From assembly GCF_000227115.2 (NCBI RefSeq), contig NC_016489.1, positions 496,001 to 560,000 on the forward strand: a DNA stretch of 64,000 nt, in the 5' to 3' direction. The notes beneath the pieces were generated by a model. It ran no database searches, was not told where the DNA came from, and saw only the letters and a list, made by a program, of their open reading frames with translations. The translations under genes were made by a program, and so were the position numbers. The stretch is from Naumovozyma dairenensis CBS 421 (Eukaryota > Ascomycota > Saccharomycetes > Saccharomycetales > Saccharomycetaceae). Positions 1 through 11,265 of this stretch are shown here, piece by piece (within the stretch, counting starts at the first letter, position 1; each line of letters opens with the position of its first letter).

Positions 1-3000
1 GTTCTGACATTAAGTGATGTTATTTTATTACTGGAAGGCGGGACAGAGAATAGTCGGGTACTTCCCTTCAATGACATGGGGAGATCCTCTACATCATTAA
101 ACTGTATTTGTTTAGTCGAATCGTAAACGGCCTTTCGCGACAATGACAAGGCATAGTCTTTAGAATTCAACATGTCCTTTGACGGATACTCATAATCAGA
201 CAATAAATTTTCTAAACGTTTTAATTTATGGTAAAGCAGCGATGATTCTTGTTCAAATTGTTTTAATAATATTGAATTTTCCTGAGTAGTAGGAGTGACA
301 GAACTTTTTGGTTCTTTCCTGTATTGATTATCATCAACCTCATCTTCTTCCTTCAAAAATTCCATTAGTTCATCTCCGAATATAGCAGTATTATTCTCCG
401 TTACCTCTTCAAATGTTAATTCGCCAATTTCTGGCTTATCTACAACAGCAACAGTATTATTGTCAATGAAAATTTCCTTCTCATTATTCAAAACAGAAAG
501 TCTATCATTATTAGAACGGACCAAAATAAATATGGCTTGTGTTTCTCGAAGGTATTTATCAATCAGGAAAGGAATTGTTGGCAAATTTTTCAATATATCC
601 TTATTCATTAATAGTTTTGGTCTAGAAACCTCATTGTTTAATTTTAATATTTTTGGACCAAAATCCAATTTCTTTTCAGTAATTTTATCAATGTATGAAA
701 TCAACTTATCTTGGTGACCTAAGATTAATTTATTTAAATTAATCATATATGGTTCCTTTTGGCCAAATAACGTCAGATTTGAAAAATTTAATAAGAATTT
801 ACTTATTAAGGTCAATGTTCTTCTTGTATTATCGACTAGATGATCATCGATAATGTTAAACAATTTTGGATTTAAGATGACTGGACAAAAAAACCTTAAA
901 AATAGAAACCCAGAGGCACAATTCAGTATTATTTTTTCATTTTGCTTTCTCTGTTCCTTTCTATGTCTATCACCATCATTATATTTATGTTCATTTGTAT
1001 TTATATTTTCATCATAGTCATTTATTATTTCCAATTTTTTTCTTAATGTTTTCAGTTCAATTTTAATTCCATATGGTAAATCTTTCGATGATTTATAAAT
1101 GACATTCCAAATTTCATTAATGTATCGAGTCAAAGTTTCATAATTCTCGTTAATAATTTTATCTGTGTTATTGCTCGATAATCTACTTGGATCTAATTCA
1201 CATGCTTTATTTTCTTTAATGATTTTTTGTAAGACTGGACCAATTGATTTTTCTAAATATTCCGAACCAATTCTTTGGAAATAAATTTCCATCGTTTTAG
1301 TTAATAATGTATTACCTCTAAATAATGAATTCAAAATATTTGTTGATGGTAATTTTTTCGAGATATTTTTCGATATTGAATTATCTAATATAAATAATTC
1401 TTTATCAATTAATGCTTGTAACCAAGCTGTTTCTCTATTGATCGATTGAAACACATCGAGAAATATTACTGCTACTTCCTTTAACCTCTTGTCCATTGAG
1501 TTTGATATGGAATGATCCTGATAAAGCATTTCTGCTATCGTGGTTGGATTTAAATCCTTCAGTGAATTTTCTAGATTATAAAAGTTTTTATGAGGTAAAA
1601 CAAAATCTAAATTTGAGTTAATTGCAATGCATAATGTCCCTAAATTTTTGTTATCATTATTGGTATGATATGATTGGATTGGTAAGCGGACTTCTTTATT
1701 ACAAGCATGTTCATTTATTATATTTTGATCGATCTTGATATAACCGATGGCTCGAATATTATTATAATTATTATCATTAGTAGTATCAGTATTATTGATT
1801 ATGCCTTGTCGTATGAGTAAATTGTCATTATTGTTATTATTGTTATTGTTAATGTTACATTTTTGTTTGATTATAATTTTAATTGAATCTATATCAATAG
1901 ACTCCTTAAATTCAAATTTCTCTCTCCAAAATGGGCTATTAGATAATGTTACAAGTGGTGTTCTTGCCCAAACATGATCCCAGATTGATATTTCACAGAA
2001 TAGAGAGGAAGTGGACGAAGTATTCAAATCATCGTTATTGTTATTATTATTATTACACAATCGTAATGATGCTTCTAAAATCGATATATCGAAATTATTA
2101 GCAATTCTCAATTTGTTCGAATCATCGGTGTTGGTTAATGAAAGAGATTGTCTTATTGCAAAAGATTGTAAAGCAACATACCAATCTTCCAAATCAATTT
2201 TCAGTGGGCATTGTAATATTACTTCCTGAATAGTTGATATTTTGGAATCGAAAAGTAATGAAGAATCATTCGTATCAATAAATGGGATTGATAATTTTCT
2301 TCTTAATTTTGGTAGAATTCCAACGAAAAGTGAAACTTCATTATGGAATAATGAATAATCTAAGTTCCTGATTTCAGATTGTAATAAATTTGAAACATTT
2401 AACGAATAGATTAAAGAGCCATCAATCTGTGATAATAAATCGATGGTACCATTTGATTTTAGTACACCCATTGCCTTAAACCATGTGAAGTTTTCTTTGC
2501 TATTACCATTGGTATTATTTGGTAATGGACCATAAACGTTAAATTGACAAACTAGCAAGTTTGATGAATCGTTTTTCTTAGACGAGGAAGATGATAAAGT
2601 ATTACTTTTATCAAGAGTAATTTTATTGAATAATCCCTTTTTCTTTAAGGAGCTCCACCAAATTAAGGAACAAAATAAATTCTGGAAGATGGTGGTATCA
2701 TTTGTTTTCAAAAAGATGATTGAATGGATAAACTCGGAAGTAGTAGTAACTTTGATAAGTGGTAAAGCAGTCTTGTCATCATCACGTGTATTATTATCGA
2801 TAATTTGTAAACTACATTGTTGTAAATTTTTTATTATTGGATGATGGTTCATAGGCGAGAGCTGCAATTGTGTACGATCGATGTTATTATTGTTATTATT
2901 GTTATTATTATTATTATTATTTTCACAATTAGCAGATGTAATATTTCTATCAATTTGATGAATTAAGGAACCGTTCTCCGTGATTCGTAGGAAATGTTCT

Positions 3001-3120
3001 TTCCAATCATTTAGGTCTAGATGACTAGTCCACCGTATTGGACCATGGAAAGTACCGTTTAATGATCTCGTAATATTTACGAAGTTTCCCAAATTAAACT
3101 CGTTATTTAGAACATCCATG
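1..3120 (-). CDS. BUD2: Bud2-like GTPase-activating protein for Rsr1/Bud1 (C-terminus cut by window edge)
   Basis: The minus strand is open from an ATG at 3120 to the left edge, 1040 codons without a stop. Residues about 570-800 form a RasGAP domain, seen from the FRGN segment near residue 590 and the FLRFFCPVILNP segment near 745, which match the signature FLR-x-x-x-PA-x-x-x-P helix. The N-terminal half begins with a PH/C2-like region and contains poly-Asn stretches. S. cerevisiae Bud2 has 1104 residues, so about 60 C-terminal residues should lie outside the window. Bud2 stimulates GTP hydrolysis on Rsr1 and selects the bud site at the cell cortex. The family assignment is firm. Choosing Bud2 over Ira1/Ira2 rests on length and the position of the GAP domain, since Ira proteins are near 3000 residues. 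Confidence 0.85.
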
Positions 3121-3793
3121 TTTGAAATTATATTATTATTGTTATAATCATTGTTACTATGGGATAGCGGATGATGATGGGCCATCGATACAATTTGGTG
3201 GTGGACGTGAAATGATAAAGCGAGTGAGAGACTCAACTAAGCGGATAGATACTTGGAGAAAGATAAAAAAAAAGAACTATGGGCCAATTGTGTTCGTGAG
3301 TAACTGTTGTCGTGATAATTCAATGACACTATCTTTCTGTTGCGTGGTACACAGTTTTTAATTATTTGTTTCTTATATTTATTTGCCTCTCTGTTTGTTT
3401 GTTTGTTTGTTTGTTTGTCTGTTTGTTTGTTTATAGGTCTGCTTGGACTATCTGTATGGAGAGAGCGGTCTACTTCAAGAACAAGACAATGGGGAGAAAT
3501 ATTGTTATTCGATTTCCTTCCGTGCACCACGCTATGCTGGCTGACTTTTAACATTTCACTTACATATAGATACACAGCTTGTAGTTAATTAGTTAGTTAC
3601 AAACTACAAAGGCATTCGAGTCGCTCTTTTAATATTATATACCATAGACTAATGCCCACCTCTGACTAATAGATGAAGACATTATCATAGTATAGTGTAC
3701 ATAGTATACAGTAAACTACCATTTCATTACATTACTTTATCTTTAAAAACAAGAAGAAGAAAAAGACGAAGAAGGATACTTAAGCAAGATATT
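3121..3793. other. Divergent intergenic region BUD2-VPS20
   Basis: About 670 bases between two divergently transcribed genes. It holds a TTTG tetranucleotide tract at about 3391-3434 and several short open frames on both strands that are products of that repeat. No RNA gene or conserved protein is visible. It must contain both promoters. Confidence 0.6.
3391..3434. repeat. (TTTG)n microsatellite
   Basis: About ten tandem copies of TTTG with one TCTG variant, in the BUD2-VPS20 promoter region. It produces artificial Val/Cys/Leu-rich frames on the plus strand. Confidence 0.9.
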
Positions 3794-4458
3794 ATGGGTC
3801 AAAAAATAGTAAGTTAAAAGTTACAGAAACTGATAAAGCTGTATTACAGTTGAAAAGATCCAAAGATGAAATACACAAATTCACAAAGAAAACGGACTCA
3901 TTAATAATATTGGAGAAGAATCAGTTACAGAGCTTAATAAAAGAAAACAAGGGAAATTATAAAGAAGTCCCTAAAATTAGGTTACTTTTGAAAAGAATTC
4001 ATTATCAAGAAAATCTTTTACAACAGGCCTCTGACCAATTAATTAATTTGGAAAATATGGTATCCACTTTGGAGTTTAAGATGATTGAAACCCAATTCTT
4101 CAACGGATTGAAAAACGGTAACATTATCCTGACAAAATTAAATAAGGAATTTGAAAATGAAAATATTGATCAGCTAATGGAGAACGTCCAAGATCAAATT
4201 CAATATCAAAATGAAGTAGATAATATCTTGTCACAGAGTATAACGGGGGTCGACGATTTTGAAGAAGAAATCGACAAGGAATTAGATCAGTTGGAGGCAC
4301 AAATCGTTAATGAAAAGGCAGCCAAATTACCATCTACTGAAGGTTTGAAACCAATAATATTAAAAGATGATAAAAAGGAGGAGGAGATAGTGGAACAAGA
4401 AGAACAAGCGGAGAGACATATAGAGCAATCGAATACTCCAGTTGCATTACTTTCTTAA
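3794..4458 (+). CDS. VPS20: ESCRT-III subunit Vps20 (frame break near the start codon)
   Basis: Vps20 nucleates the ESCRT-III Snf7 filament on endosomes during multivesicular-body formation. The main open frame runs to the stop at 4458 and shows the Snf7-family helical core, with basic residues early and an acidic, Glu-rich end finishing in ALLS as in S. cerevisiae Vps20. No ATG exists at the start of this frame. The true ATG is at 3794, followed by Gly-Gln-Lys, the N-myristoylation start typical of Vps20, but it lies in another frame. One additional A in the six-A run at 3801-3806 would join the two and give 221 residues, the same length as the S. cerevisiae protein. A sequencing error is more likely than a broken gene because the rest is well conserved. 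Confidence 0.88.
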
Positions 4459-4873
4459 TATACTCGTCATTATTCTACATTAACATTGCATTGTATTGTA
4501 TTGTATTATCAAAATCCAATATGACTAGACTGTCTTTCAGATCATAAAACTTTTAGTGAATATGTATTATTTTTTTCTGATAGAGATAGTAACCATAAAT
4601 AAAAAACAGCATATTTCGTCTTACACAAGGTGTATCTATAGAGATAATTATATTTTCAGTTGTCAGCATTGTTACCTCGGCTGATAAGCGAACAGCCGAT
4701 GAATCTTGAATAGAAAAAGAAGTTGCGATGTTTATATCATTGAAGTAAAATGAAGTCTACTTTATTATAAACATACAAACACAATCGCATACTAATCATT
4801 TCCTCTGTGAAGCTATTCAAACCGTTACAAATAAGAAACCAATATATACATACACCCGTTGCTATAAAAAAAG
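4459..4873 (+). other. Intergenic VPS20-ALG12
   Basis: About 415 bases holding the VPS20 terminator and the ALG12 promoter. No gene or notable repeat was seen. Confidence 0.6.
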
Positions 4874-6607
4874 ATGGTTTGGTCTTATTTCGATTCATTA
4901 TTAATAGCTGTCATTTCAATTTTTTTGATAGCTGCCCCATATACAAAAGTGGAAGAAAGTTTCTCTATTCAAGCAATTCATGATATATTGAAATACGGCA
5001 TATTTGATATCTCCAAATATGATCATTTACAATTCTCTGGTGCGGTACCAAGATCCTTTATCGGTCCTTTAATAATCGCAGCATTAACAAAACCTTTCAC
5101 ATTTGTTTCACGTCTTTATAATAATCATTACTCTAGTAGTGAAATAGCAGTAACTTCCAATCTTGAAACCCAATTATTAGTTAGATGTATGGTTGGTTTA
5201 ACTAATGCCTTATCAATGATTTATTTGAAAAATTCAGTAAAATCACTGTTTGAAAAAAAATTTGAAAAGGAAGAAAATGAGAAGGAAAATGGAACAACAA
5301 GAACTTCAAATTCTAGTTTCTATACAACAATTGATACGTGGTTTAATCTTTTCGTCTTATCAAGTTTCCATCTTATGTTTTATGCTTCAAGAACTTTACC
5401 AAATCTCGTTATCACTTTACCATTAACCAATATTGCTTTAGCATGGGTTCTTTCGGATAATTATAATCATGCCATTGCATTATTAGCATTCACTTCAATC
5501 ATATTTAGATTAGAAGTAGCTGCACTAGGTGTTAGTTTAACATGTTTATCATTATACTTTAAGAAAATCTCATTTTATGATGCATTCAAATTCGGTGTTT
5601 CAGGTTTAACGATCGGTGGGCTGTTAACTCTTTTAATTGACTCATACTTCTGGAAAGCTTGGACCATTCCAGAATTTGATGCTTTCATTTTCAATGTCAT
5701 AGAAGGTTCTGCATCTAAATGGGGTACTGAATCACCATTAGCTTATTTCACTCATTATTTAAGAATGATGTTTATTCCACCAACTGTTTTATTTTTAAAT
5801 TATTTCGGTTTCAAGATGGCTCCTAAAAATTTAAAAATTATGTCAATGGCAGCTTATTGTCACATCTTAATATTGTCTTTACAACCTCATAAAGAGTGGA
5901 GATTCATCATATATTCAATCCCACCAATCATCTTATTAGGCAGTACTGCGGCAGCTTATCTTTGGGAAAATTTTGAAGTTATTAGTGTTAAATCTTACCT
6001 ACTAATGCTGTTATTACCATTATCGCCAGTGATTTCATTCTTGTTCTCAATGGTTTTCCTTTATGTTTCAAGATTAAATTATCCAGGTGGTGAAGCTTTA
6101 ACAAATTTCAATTCTATGATAGTCAAAGACAATATTAAGAATGTTACTGTTCATATCAGTATTCCACCATGTATGACAGGTGTAACATTATTTGGTCAAT
6201 TAGAGGAAGAGACTTACCACATTAATTACGATAGAACTGAAGATTATGAGACTTTGAAATCCAAATGGCCTCATTTTGACTATTTAATTACCAATGAACC
6301 AGCTCCTGAATATTTACCATCATTTAATGATCAGGATAACAGCAGTGAAACTTGGGAGATAGTTCAAACTACACAAATGTTTTCTGGTATTAACATCGAT
6401 TATATTCAAGAACTGTTATTCAAAGAAGATCAAAATGCATTAAGTTTCATCACAAATATTTTGTTACATGAATCTATATTAGAGTTCACACAAGATGTTA
6501 TGAAGAACGTGTTTAAGACCGATGATGTCTTCTTCACATACAAAAGAATTAAATCTAGCGAGGGAACGAATTCGGAACATGTTGGTGACATCCATATCAC
6601 CAATTAA
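4874..6607 (+). CDS. ALG12: ER alpha-1,6-mannosyltransferase Alg12
   Basis: Alg12 adds the eighth mannose, in alpha-1,6 linkage, to dolichol-linked Man7GlcNAc2 in the ER lumen, using dolichol-phosphate-mannose. The 577-residue protein is a multipass GT22 family member: the first lumenal loop carries TKVEESF near residue 24, followed by HDIL and a YDHLQFSG segment, and the family signature HKEWRF is near residue 338. The C-terminal lumenal part keeps NYPGGEAL and ISIPPCMTGVTLFG as in S. cerevisiae Alg12 (551 residues). The ATG at 4874 aligns with the S. cerevisiae start. It begins the block colinear with YNR030W onward; SSK2, which follows ALG12 in S. cerevisiae, is missing here. Confidence 0.97.
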   Translation: MVWSYFDSLLIAVISIFLIAAPYTKVEESFSIQAIHDILKYGIFDISKYDHLQFSGAVPRSFIGPLIIAALTKPFTFVSRLYNNHYSSSEIAVTSNLETQLLVRCMVGLTNALSMIYLKNSVKSLFEKKFEKEENEKENGTTRTSNSSFYTTIDTWFNLFVLSSFHLMFYASRTLPNLVITLPLTNIALAWVLSDNYNHAIALLAFTSIIFRLEVAALGVSLTCLSLYFKKISFYDAFKFGVSGLTIGGLLTLLIDSYFWKAWTIPEFDAFIFNVIEGSASKWGTESPLAYFTHYLRMMFIPPTVLFLNYFGFKMAPKNLKIMSMAAYCHILILSLQPHKEWRFIIYSIPPIILLGSTAAAYLWENFEVISVKSYLLMLLLPLSPVISFLFSMVFLYVSRLNYPGGEALTNFNSMIVKDNIKNVTVHISIPPCMTGVTLFGQLEEETYHINYDRTEDYETLKSKWPHFDYLITNEPAPEYLPSFNDQDNSSETWEIVQTTQMFSGINIDYIQELLFKEDQNALSFITNILLHESILEFTQDVMKNVFKTDDVFFTYKRIKSSEGTNSEHVGDIHITN

Positions 6608-7033
6608 CGGGCATCTCTGTCATATACATATATAGAAAAATAGATACAATATTAATACTATTTATTCGTAATTATGTAGACCATTTAGTTAAGATTCTTG
6701 GTACTATTAAGTGACAGAACAATTATCCAATTTATTGAGTGTCGCCCAAATGTCTTTCGGTATTGTGTGTCTAGCCATTCCGCCAAGGCTTCGAAAAGGG
6801 AAAAACAACAATGGCACCTAGTTTCATTTCATTTCTAGATCAAAATGAAAGAGAATACGTTAAAGGTGGAACAAGAAAAAGATTTGTGTGATTGTCTGTC
6901 TATAAAGTCTGTCTATGGAATAGAGGGATGCCATTTTAGAAGGAAAAAAGTGTTCTCATAGTATTTCTGCTGCAGATTGAGCCAAGAAGTTAGGAAGAAC
7001 TATCTTATCTAATTCTACCTGAAAGAGAAAAAA
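6608..7033 (+). other. Intergenic ALG12-PPG1, site of the missing SSK2
   Basis: 426 bases. In S. cerevisiae the MAP kinase kinase kinase gene SSK2 sits between ALG12 and PPG1; nothing resembling it remains here on either strand. It contains the PPG1 promoter. Confidence 0.6.
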
Positions 7034-8134
7034 ATGGAATTAGATCGATGTTTAGAACTATTATGTAAGGGGCAATTACTTCCTGAGGAAACGATACGAG
7101 CATTATGTTTCAAATTGAAGGAAATGTTAGTAAAAGAATCCAACGTTATACATATTCAAACACCTGTTACTGTAGTAGGTGATATGCATGGACAGTTCCA
7201 TGATATGTTGGAGATATTCCATATAGGTGGTCCAGTACCAAGTACCAATTATCTTTTTTTAGGTGATTACGTCGATCGAGGGTTATATAGTGTGGAAACA
7301 ATTATGTTATTAATAGTGTTGAAGTTACGATATCCAAGTCGAATCCATTTATTGAGAGGTAATCACGAATCAAGACAAATTACTCAAAGTTATGGATTCT
7401 ATACAGAATGTTTAAATAAATATGGCGGGAATTCAAGAGTGTGGAATTATTTAACTGATCTTTTCGATTACCTCGTTCTTTGTTGTATCATTGATGATGA
7501 AATATTCTGTGTTCATGGTGGATTATCACCTAATGTACAGAGTATTGACCAAATCAAAATTATAGATAGATTTAGAGAAATACCACATGATGGTGCTATG
7601 TCTGACTTGGTATGGTCTGATCCAGAAGAAAATAACAGTAATAGTAGTATGATAAATATTGAAAATGGAGGAGATGAATTATTTAGAGATAATTCACAAC
7701 ATTTCCAAGTTTCGCCAAGAGGAGCTGGTTACACATTTGGAAGAAGTGTGGTAGAAAAGTTTCTACAATTGAACGATATGAGTAGAATATATAGAGCTCA
7801 TCAACTTTGTAATGAAGGTTACCAAATATATTTTGATGGATTAGTCACAACAGTATGGTCTGCTCCGAATTATTGTTATAGATGTGGTAACAAGGCATCC
7901 ATTTTAGAATTGTATGATAAGGACAACTTTTATTTTAATGTTTTTACAGAAGCACCTGAGAATAAATCTCTTAATATAAATAGTTCAATGCCAGGTTCTG
8001 CTAATAAAGTCATATCAGATTACTTCGAAGATGATGAATCTTCGACTGATTTACCAATGATAGGTCAAGATGTATTCTCAGATGTATATCAAGCAAAATA
8101 TGCAGCAGATAGACGTGTGGAATACTTCCTGTAA
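7034..8134 (+). CDS. PPG1: PP2A-like serine/threonine phosphatase catalytic subunit Ppg1
   Basis: A metallophosphatase of the PPP family, 366 residues (S. cerevisiae Ppg1 has 368). The metal-binding and catalytic motifs are intact: GDMHGQ at residues 49-54, GDYVDRG at 77-83 and RGNHESR at 108-114, then VHGGLSP and SAPNYCYRCGN. The C-terminus ends in YFL, the carboxymethylation-type tail of PP2A-like enzymes. Ppg1 is the phosphatase of the Far (STRIPAK-like) complex, dephosphorylating Atg32 and affecting glycogen storage. A Ser/Asn-rich insert near residue 200 is slightly longer than in S. cerevisiae. Gene order with HUB1 and ABZ1 is conserved. Confidence 0.97.
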   Translation: MELDRCLELLCKGQLLPEETIRALCFKLKEMLVKESNVIHIQTPVTVVGDMHGQFHDMLEIFHIGGPVPSTNYLFLGDYVDRGLYSVETIMLLIVLKLRYPSRIHLLRGNHESRQITQSYGFYTECLNKYGGNSRVWNYLTDLFDYLVLCCIIDDEIFCVHGGLSPNVQSIDQIKIIDRFREIPHDGAMSDLVWSDPEENNSNSSMINIENGGDELFRDNSQHFQVSPRGAGYTFGRSVVEKFLQLNDMSRIYRAHQLCNEGYQIYFDGLVTTVWSAPNYCYRCGNKASILELYDKDNFYFNVFTEAPENKSLNINSSMPGSANKVISDYFEDDESSTDLPMIGQDVFSDVYQAKYAADRRVEYFL

Positions 8135-8229
8135 GAAAAACTAATTTAAATCCAAAATAAGCATATATTCCTCGTGAAATAAACATACATATCAATAAGT
8201 CAGCTAAATATATGACTACATTTTGTACA

Positions 8230-8261
<32 letters not shown>

Positions 8262-8358
8262 TTTCTCAAATCTACAGTAGTCGTTTTAGTCAACTTGACC
8301 GGTAGTATAGCTTATGTAGATCATCCCCACTTAAACCGCTCCATGTGTTGAATACATA

Positions 8359-8580
8359 TTACAAATAATACAGCTCTAGATTAGTATTATCATGTATTTC
8401 ATAGTCTCCTAAAGTGATATGATCTTTCAAGACGTTTCCTCCTTTTTGAAGAACAATCTTATTTGGTTGAGCTGCTAGCTGTAAGGATAACACTTTCTTG
8501 AAATCTCCGATCGTATCTTCTGTCAAACATTTAACTTTTAGCTTCTTTCCTAGACGATCGTTTACCAACACTTCTATCAT
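8359..8580 (-). CDS. HUB1: Ubiquitin-like modifier Hub1
   Basis: A 73-residue ubiquitin-fold protein, the same length as S. cerevisiae and human Hub1/UBL5. It opens with [13 protein letters not shown] and ends in the double-tyrosine tail YYL instead of the di-glycine of ubiquitin, so it acts non-covalently. Hub1 binds the HIND element of Snu66 and modulates spliceosome function at weak 5' splice sites. It lies convergent with PPG1 and divergent from ABZ1, as in S. cerevisiae. Confidence 0.97.
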   Translation of the reverse strand: MIEVLVNDRLGKKLKVKCLTEDTIGDFKKVLSLQLAAQPNKIVLQKGGNVLKDHITLGDYEIHDNTNLELYYL

Positions 8581-8931
8581 TGTTTATATGTTCTAGTTTC
8601 GATTTCGTTAGAGACTAGTTACGCTCGAGCTCATATCATATATGACCACCTTCTGTTGTTTTTAACAGAGGATGAATGCTCAGTACTTTATCACGTTCGG
8701 TCACTATCGTCAGTATGTCTAGTTTATATACGGCTTATATCACGGGTCGTAGAGAATCTTCATATCTAAAGAACTAAGAGTAAAGTAAAGTTAATTAAAG
8801 CAGCAAACAAATAGACCCTTATAAGGAGGTAACTGAGAAGAACCCCACTGCAACTATTGATCCCTACATACCATTAAATCATAAGGTTAATATATTTCAA
8901 GAAAGGAAAAAAAATCTGAAATCTAGAAGAC
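8581..8931. other. Divergent promoter region HUB1-ABZ1
   Basis: 351 bases shared by two divergent genes. No RNA gene or striking repeat was noted. Confidence 0.6.
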
Positions 8932-11265
8932 ATGAGAGAGACATTGCATGTATTATTTATTGATTCATATGACTCCTTCACATATAATCTAGTAAGACTA
9001 ATTGAACAGCAAAATATCGGAGATAATACTTCCATTAAAATTATAACCATTCATAATGATACCATCACAACGAAACAAGAATTGATTCAGTATGCAAAAA
9101 TTTTCGACGCTATTGTGGTGGGACCGGGCCCTGGAAATCCAATCAATGGAACAAACGATATAGGTGTAATATCTTCATTATTTTGTGACGAATTACAAGA
9201 TGTCCCCATCTTGGGCGTATGTTTAGGTTTCCAAGCGTTGTGTTTTTATCATGGTGCTAAAATTGAGGAATTAAAGACGATAAAACATGGGCAAGTATAT
9301 CCTATCACGATCAAATCCGATAATGATGAACTCTTCAAGGGCATCCCATCTCATTTCAAATCGACTAGATATCATTCTTTGCATGTCACAAATATAACGC
9401 CTCAAATTGTCCCATTGGCAACTACTACTGATGAAAATGGGGAACTTTTGATGGCTGCACGAATTAAAGATAAACCTTGGTATGGTGTTCAATATCATCC
9501 TGAATCATGTAGTTCGGAATTTGGAGAATTCTTAATAAGTAATTTCCTATCACTTGCTATTAAGAATAATAAAACCTTGGGAAGGACCAACTGGAGAAAC
9601 GAATCTAAATGGGCATCACAATCTAATCCTGAATTGGCATCGAAATCAATGTTCAAAGCTCTAGAGAAGAAAATTGATAGAAGTACCATTTACGATAAGA
9701 AATCCATCATACAGAGCAAGGAAGAAGAAGAAGAAGATTTAATCACAATGAACCAGTATAATGTTACAAAGGATCCTCAATTTACATTTAAATTATGTGA
9801 TAAAATACGTGATCATAAATTCATTATGGCATCTTCTTCTGTATCTAAGAATAGAGGAGAATGGTCTATAATTGCCCTTCCCAACGAGAATTCAAAAGTA
9901 TTTACTCATTATAATGATCTGAATAAAACAACCATTCACAAGTGGCAAGATAAATATGTTACTTCAAAAATCATGCAGGAACGACTTCATCAAGAATTAA
10001 AAAATGAGAAGGTACAAGGTATAGATGTAATTTCAGAGGATAAATCACAATTTTGGACGACAATAGGGGAATTTATGAAATCACATCTGATTCCAACCGC
10101 TCGAATGGATTTACCTTTCATAGGAGGTTTGGTTGGTATATTAGGATATGAAATGGGTTCCTTTGTGAAAAATAACAAATGTGACGAAACTGTTGATCTT
10201 ACCCTTAAACCCGATGCTAAATTGGTATTTATTGAAAATACTATTTTAATAAATCATGAAACAGGGGAACTATATACAATCTCTTTGAAAGATAATTTCC
10301 CTCATAACATAACTGCCTTGTTAGATAAGGAACATTCCCTTGACGAGGTACAAAATACGATATTGCCCTGGGAAAGGGAATTACCGAAGGATATAAATTA
10401 TGAAATTATGATGCCTGAGAAGAAAGATTATACAACAGCGTTTAATAAGTGTCAAGAATATATGCATAAGGGCGATTCATATGAAATATGTTTAACTACA
10501 CAAACGAAAGTGATACCTTCAGAATGGATATCTCCATGGAGGATATTTCAAACTTTAATTCAACGAAATCCAGCACCATTTTCTAACTTTTTCCAATTTC
10601 AAGATATTATTGATGATAAAAATCCAGTGGTATTATTAAGCACATCACCTGAAAGATTTCTTAAATGGAATAAAGATACGTGTGAATTACGTCCAATTAA
10701 AGGTACTGTTAAGAAAACCGAAGATATGACATTAGAGAAAGCCACATCTATATTGAAGACACCAAAAGAATTTGGGGAGAATTTGATGATTTTAGACCTG
10801 ATTCGTAATGATCTCTATGAACTATTGCCTGATGTTAGGGTGGAGGAATTTATGTCTGTTGAAGAATATGCTACTGTTTATCAGTTGGTAAGTGTTATCA
10901 AAGCTTATGGTCTTAATGAGAGCAAATATTCAGGGATAGATATCTTAAAGCATTCATTGCCTCCAGGATCGATGACTGGGGCACCTAAGAAGATTACGGT
11001 AGAATTATTACAAGAAGATATTGAGAAGGGCTTGAACAAGGATATTTATAGTAGTAATCGTGGAATATATAGTGGTATTTCAGGGTATTGGTCAGTGAAT
11101 GGTAATGGTGATTGGTCTGTAAATATTCGATGTATGTATTCGTACAACAATGGGAAAACATGGCAACTGGGAGCAGGTGGAGCCATAACAGTTTTGAGTA
11201 CGCTGGAGGGTGAATTAGAAGAGATGTATACGAAATTAGAGACTGGTTTACAAATATTCACGTAA
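8932..11265 (+). CDS. ABZ1: Para-aminobenzoate (aminodeoxychorismate) synthase Abz1
   Basis: A 777-residue bifunctional enzyme that makes 4-amino-4-deoxychorismate from chorismate and glutamine for folate synthesis (S. cerevisiae Abz1 has 787). The N-terminal class I glutamine amidotransferase covers residues 1-215: VGPGPGNP near 63, the nucleophile Cys in GVCLGF near 97, and the His-Glu pair in YHPES near 189. The chorismate-binding synthase part carries RPIKGT near 586, LIRNDL near 622 and PGSMTGAPK near 677. Fusion of both subunits in one chain is normal for fungi and plants. RPIKGT carries the Lys expected of aminodeoxychorismate synthases, as opposed to the Thr of anthranilate synthase, which supports Abz1 over Trp2. 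Confidence 0.97.
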   Translation: MRETLHVLFIDSYDSFTYNLVRLIEQQNIGDNTSIKIITIHNDTITTKQELIQYAKIFDAIVVGPGPGNPINGTNDIGVISSLFCDELQDVPILGVCLGFQALCFYHGAKIEELKTIKHGQVYPITIKSDNDELFKGIPSHFKSTRYHSLHVTNITPQIVPLATTTDENGELLMAARIKDKPWYGVQYHPESCSSEFGEFLISNFLSLAIKNNKTLGRTNWRNESKWASQSNPELASKSMFKALEKKIDRSTIYDKKSIIQSKEEEEEDLITMNQYNVTKDPQFTFKLCDKIRDHKFIMASSSVSKNRGEWSIIALPNENSKVFTHYNDLNKTTIHKWQDKYVTSKIMQERLHQELKNEKVQGIDVISEDKSQFWTTIGEFMKSHLIPTARMDLPFIGGLVGILGYEMGSFVKNNKCDETVDLTLKPDAKLVFIENTILINHETGELYTISLKDNFPHNITALLDKEHSLDEVQNTILPWERELPKDINYEIMMPEKKDYTTAFNKCQEYMHKGDSYEICLTTQTKVIPSEWISPWRIFQTLIQRNPAPFSNFFQFQDIIDDKNPVVLLSTSPERFLKWNKDTCELRPIKGTVKKTEDMTLEKATSILKTPKEFGENLMILDLIRNDLYELLPDVRVEEFMSVEEYATVYQLVSVIKAYGLNESKYSGIDILKHSLPPGSMTGAPKKITVELLQEDIEKGLNKDIYSSNRGIYSGISGYWSVNGNGDWSVNIRCMYSYNNGKTWQLGAGGAITVLSTLEGELEEMYTKLETGLQIFT

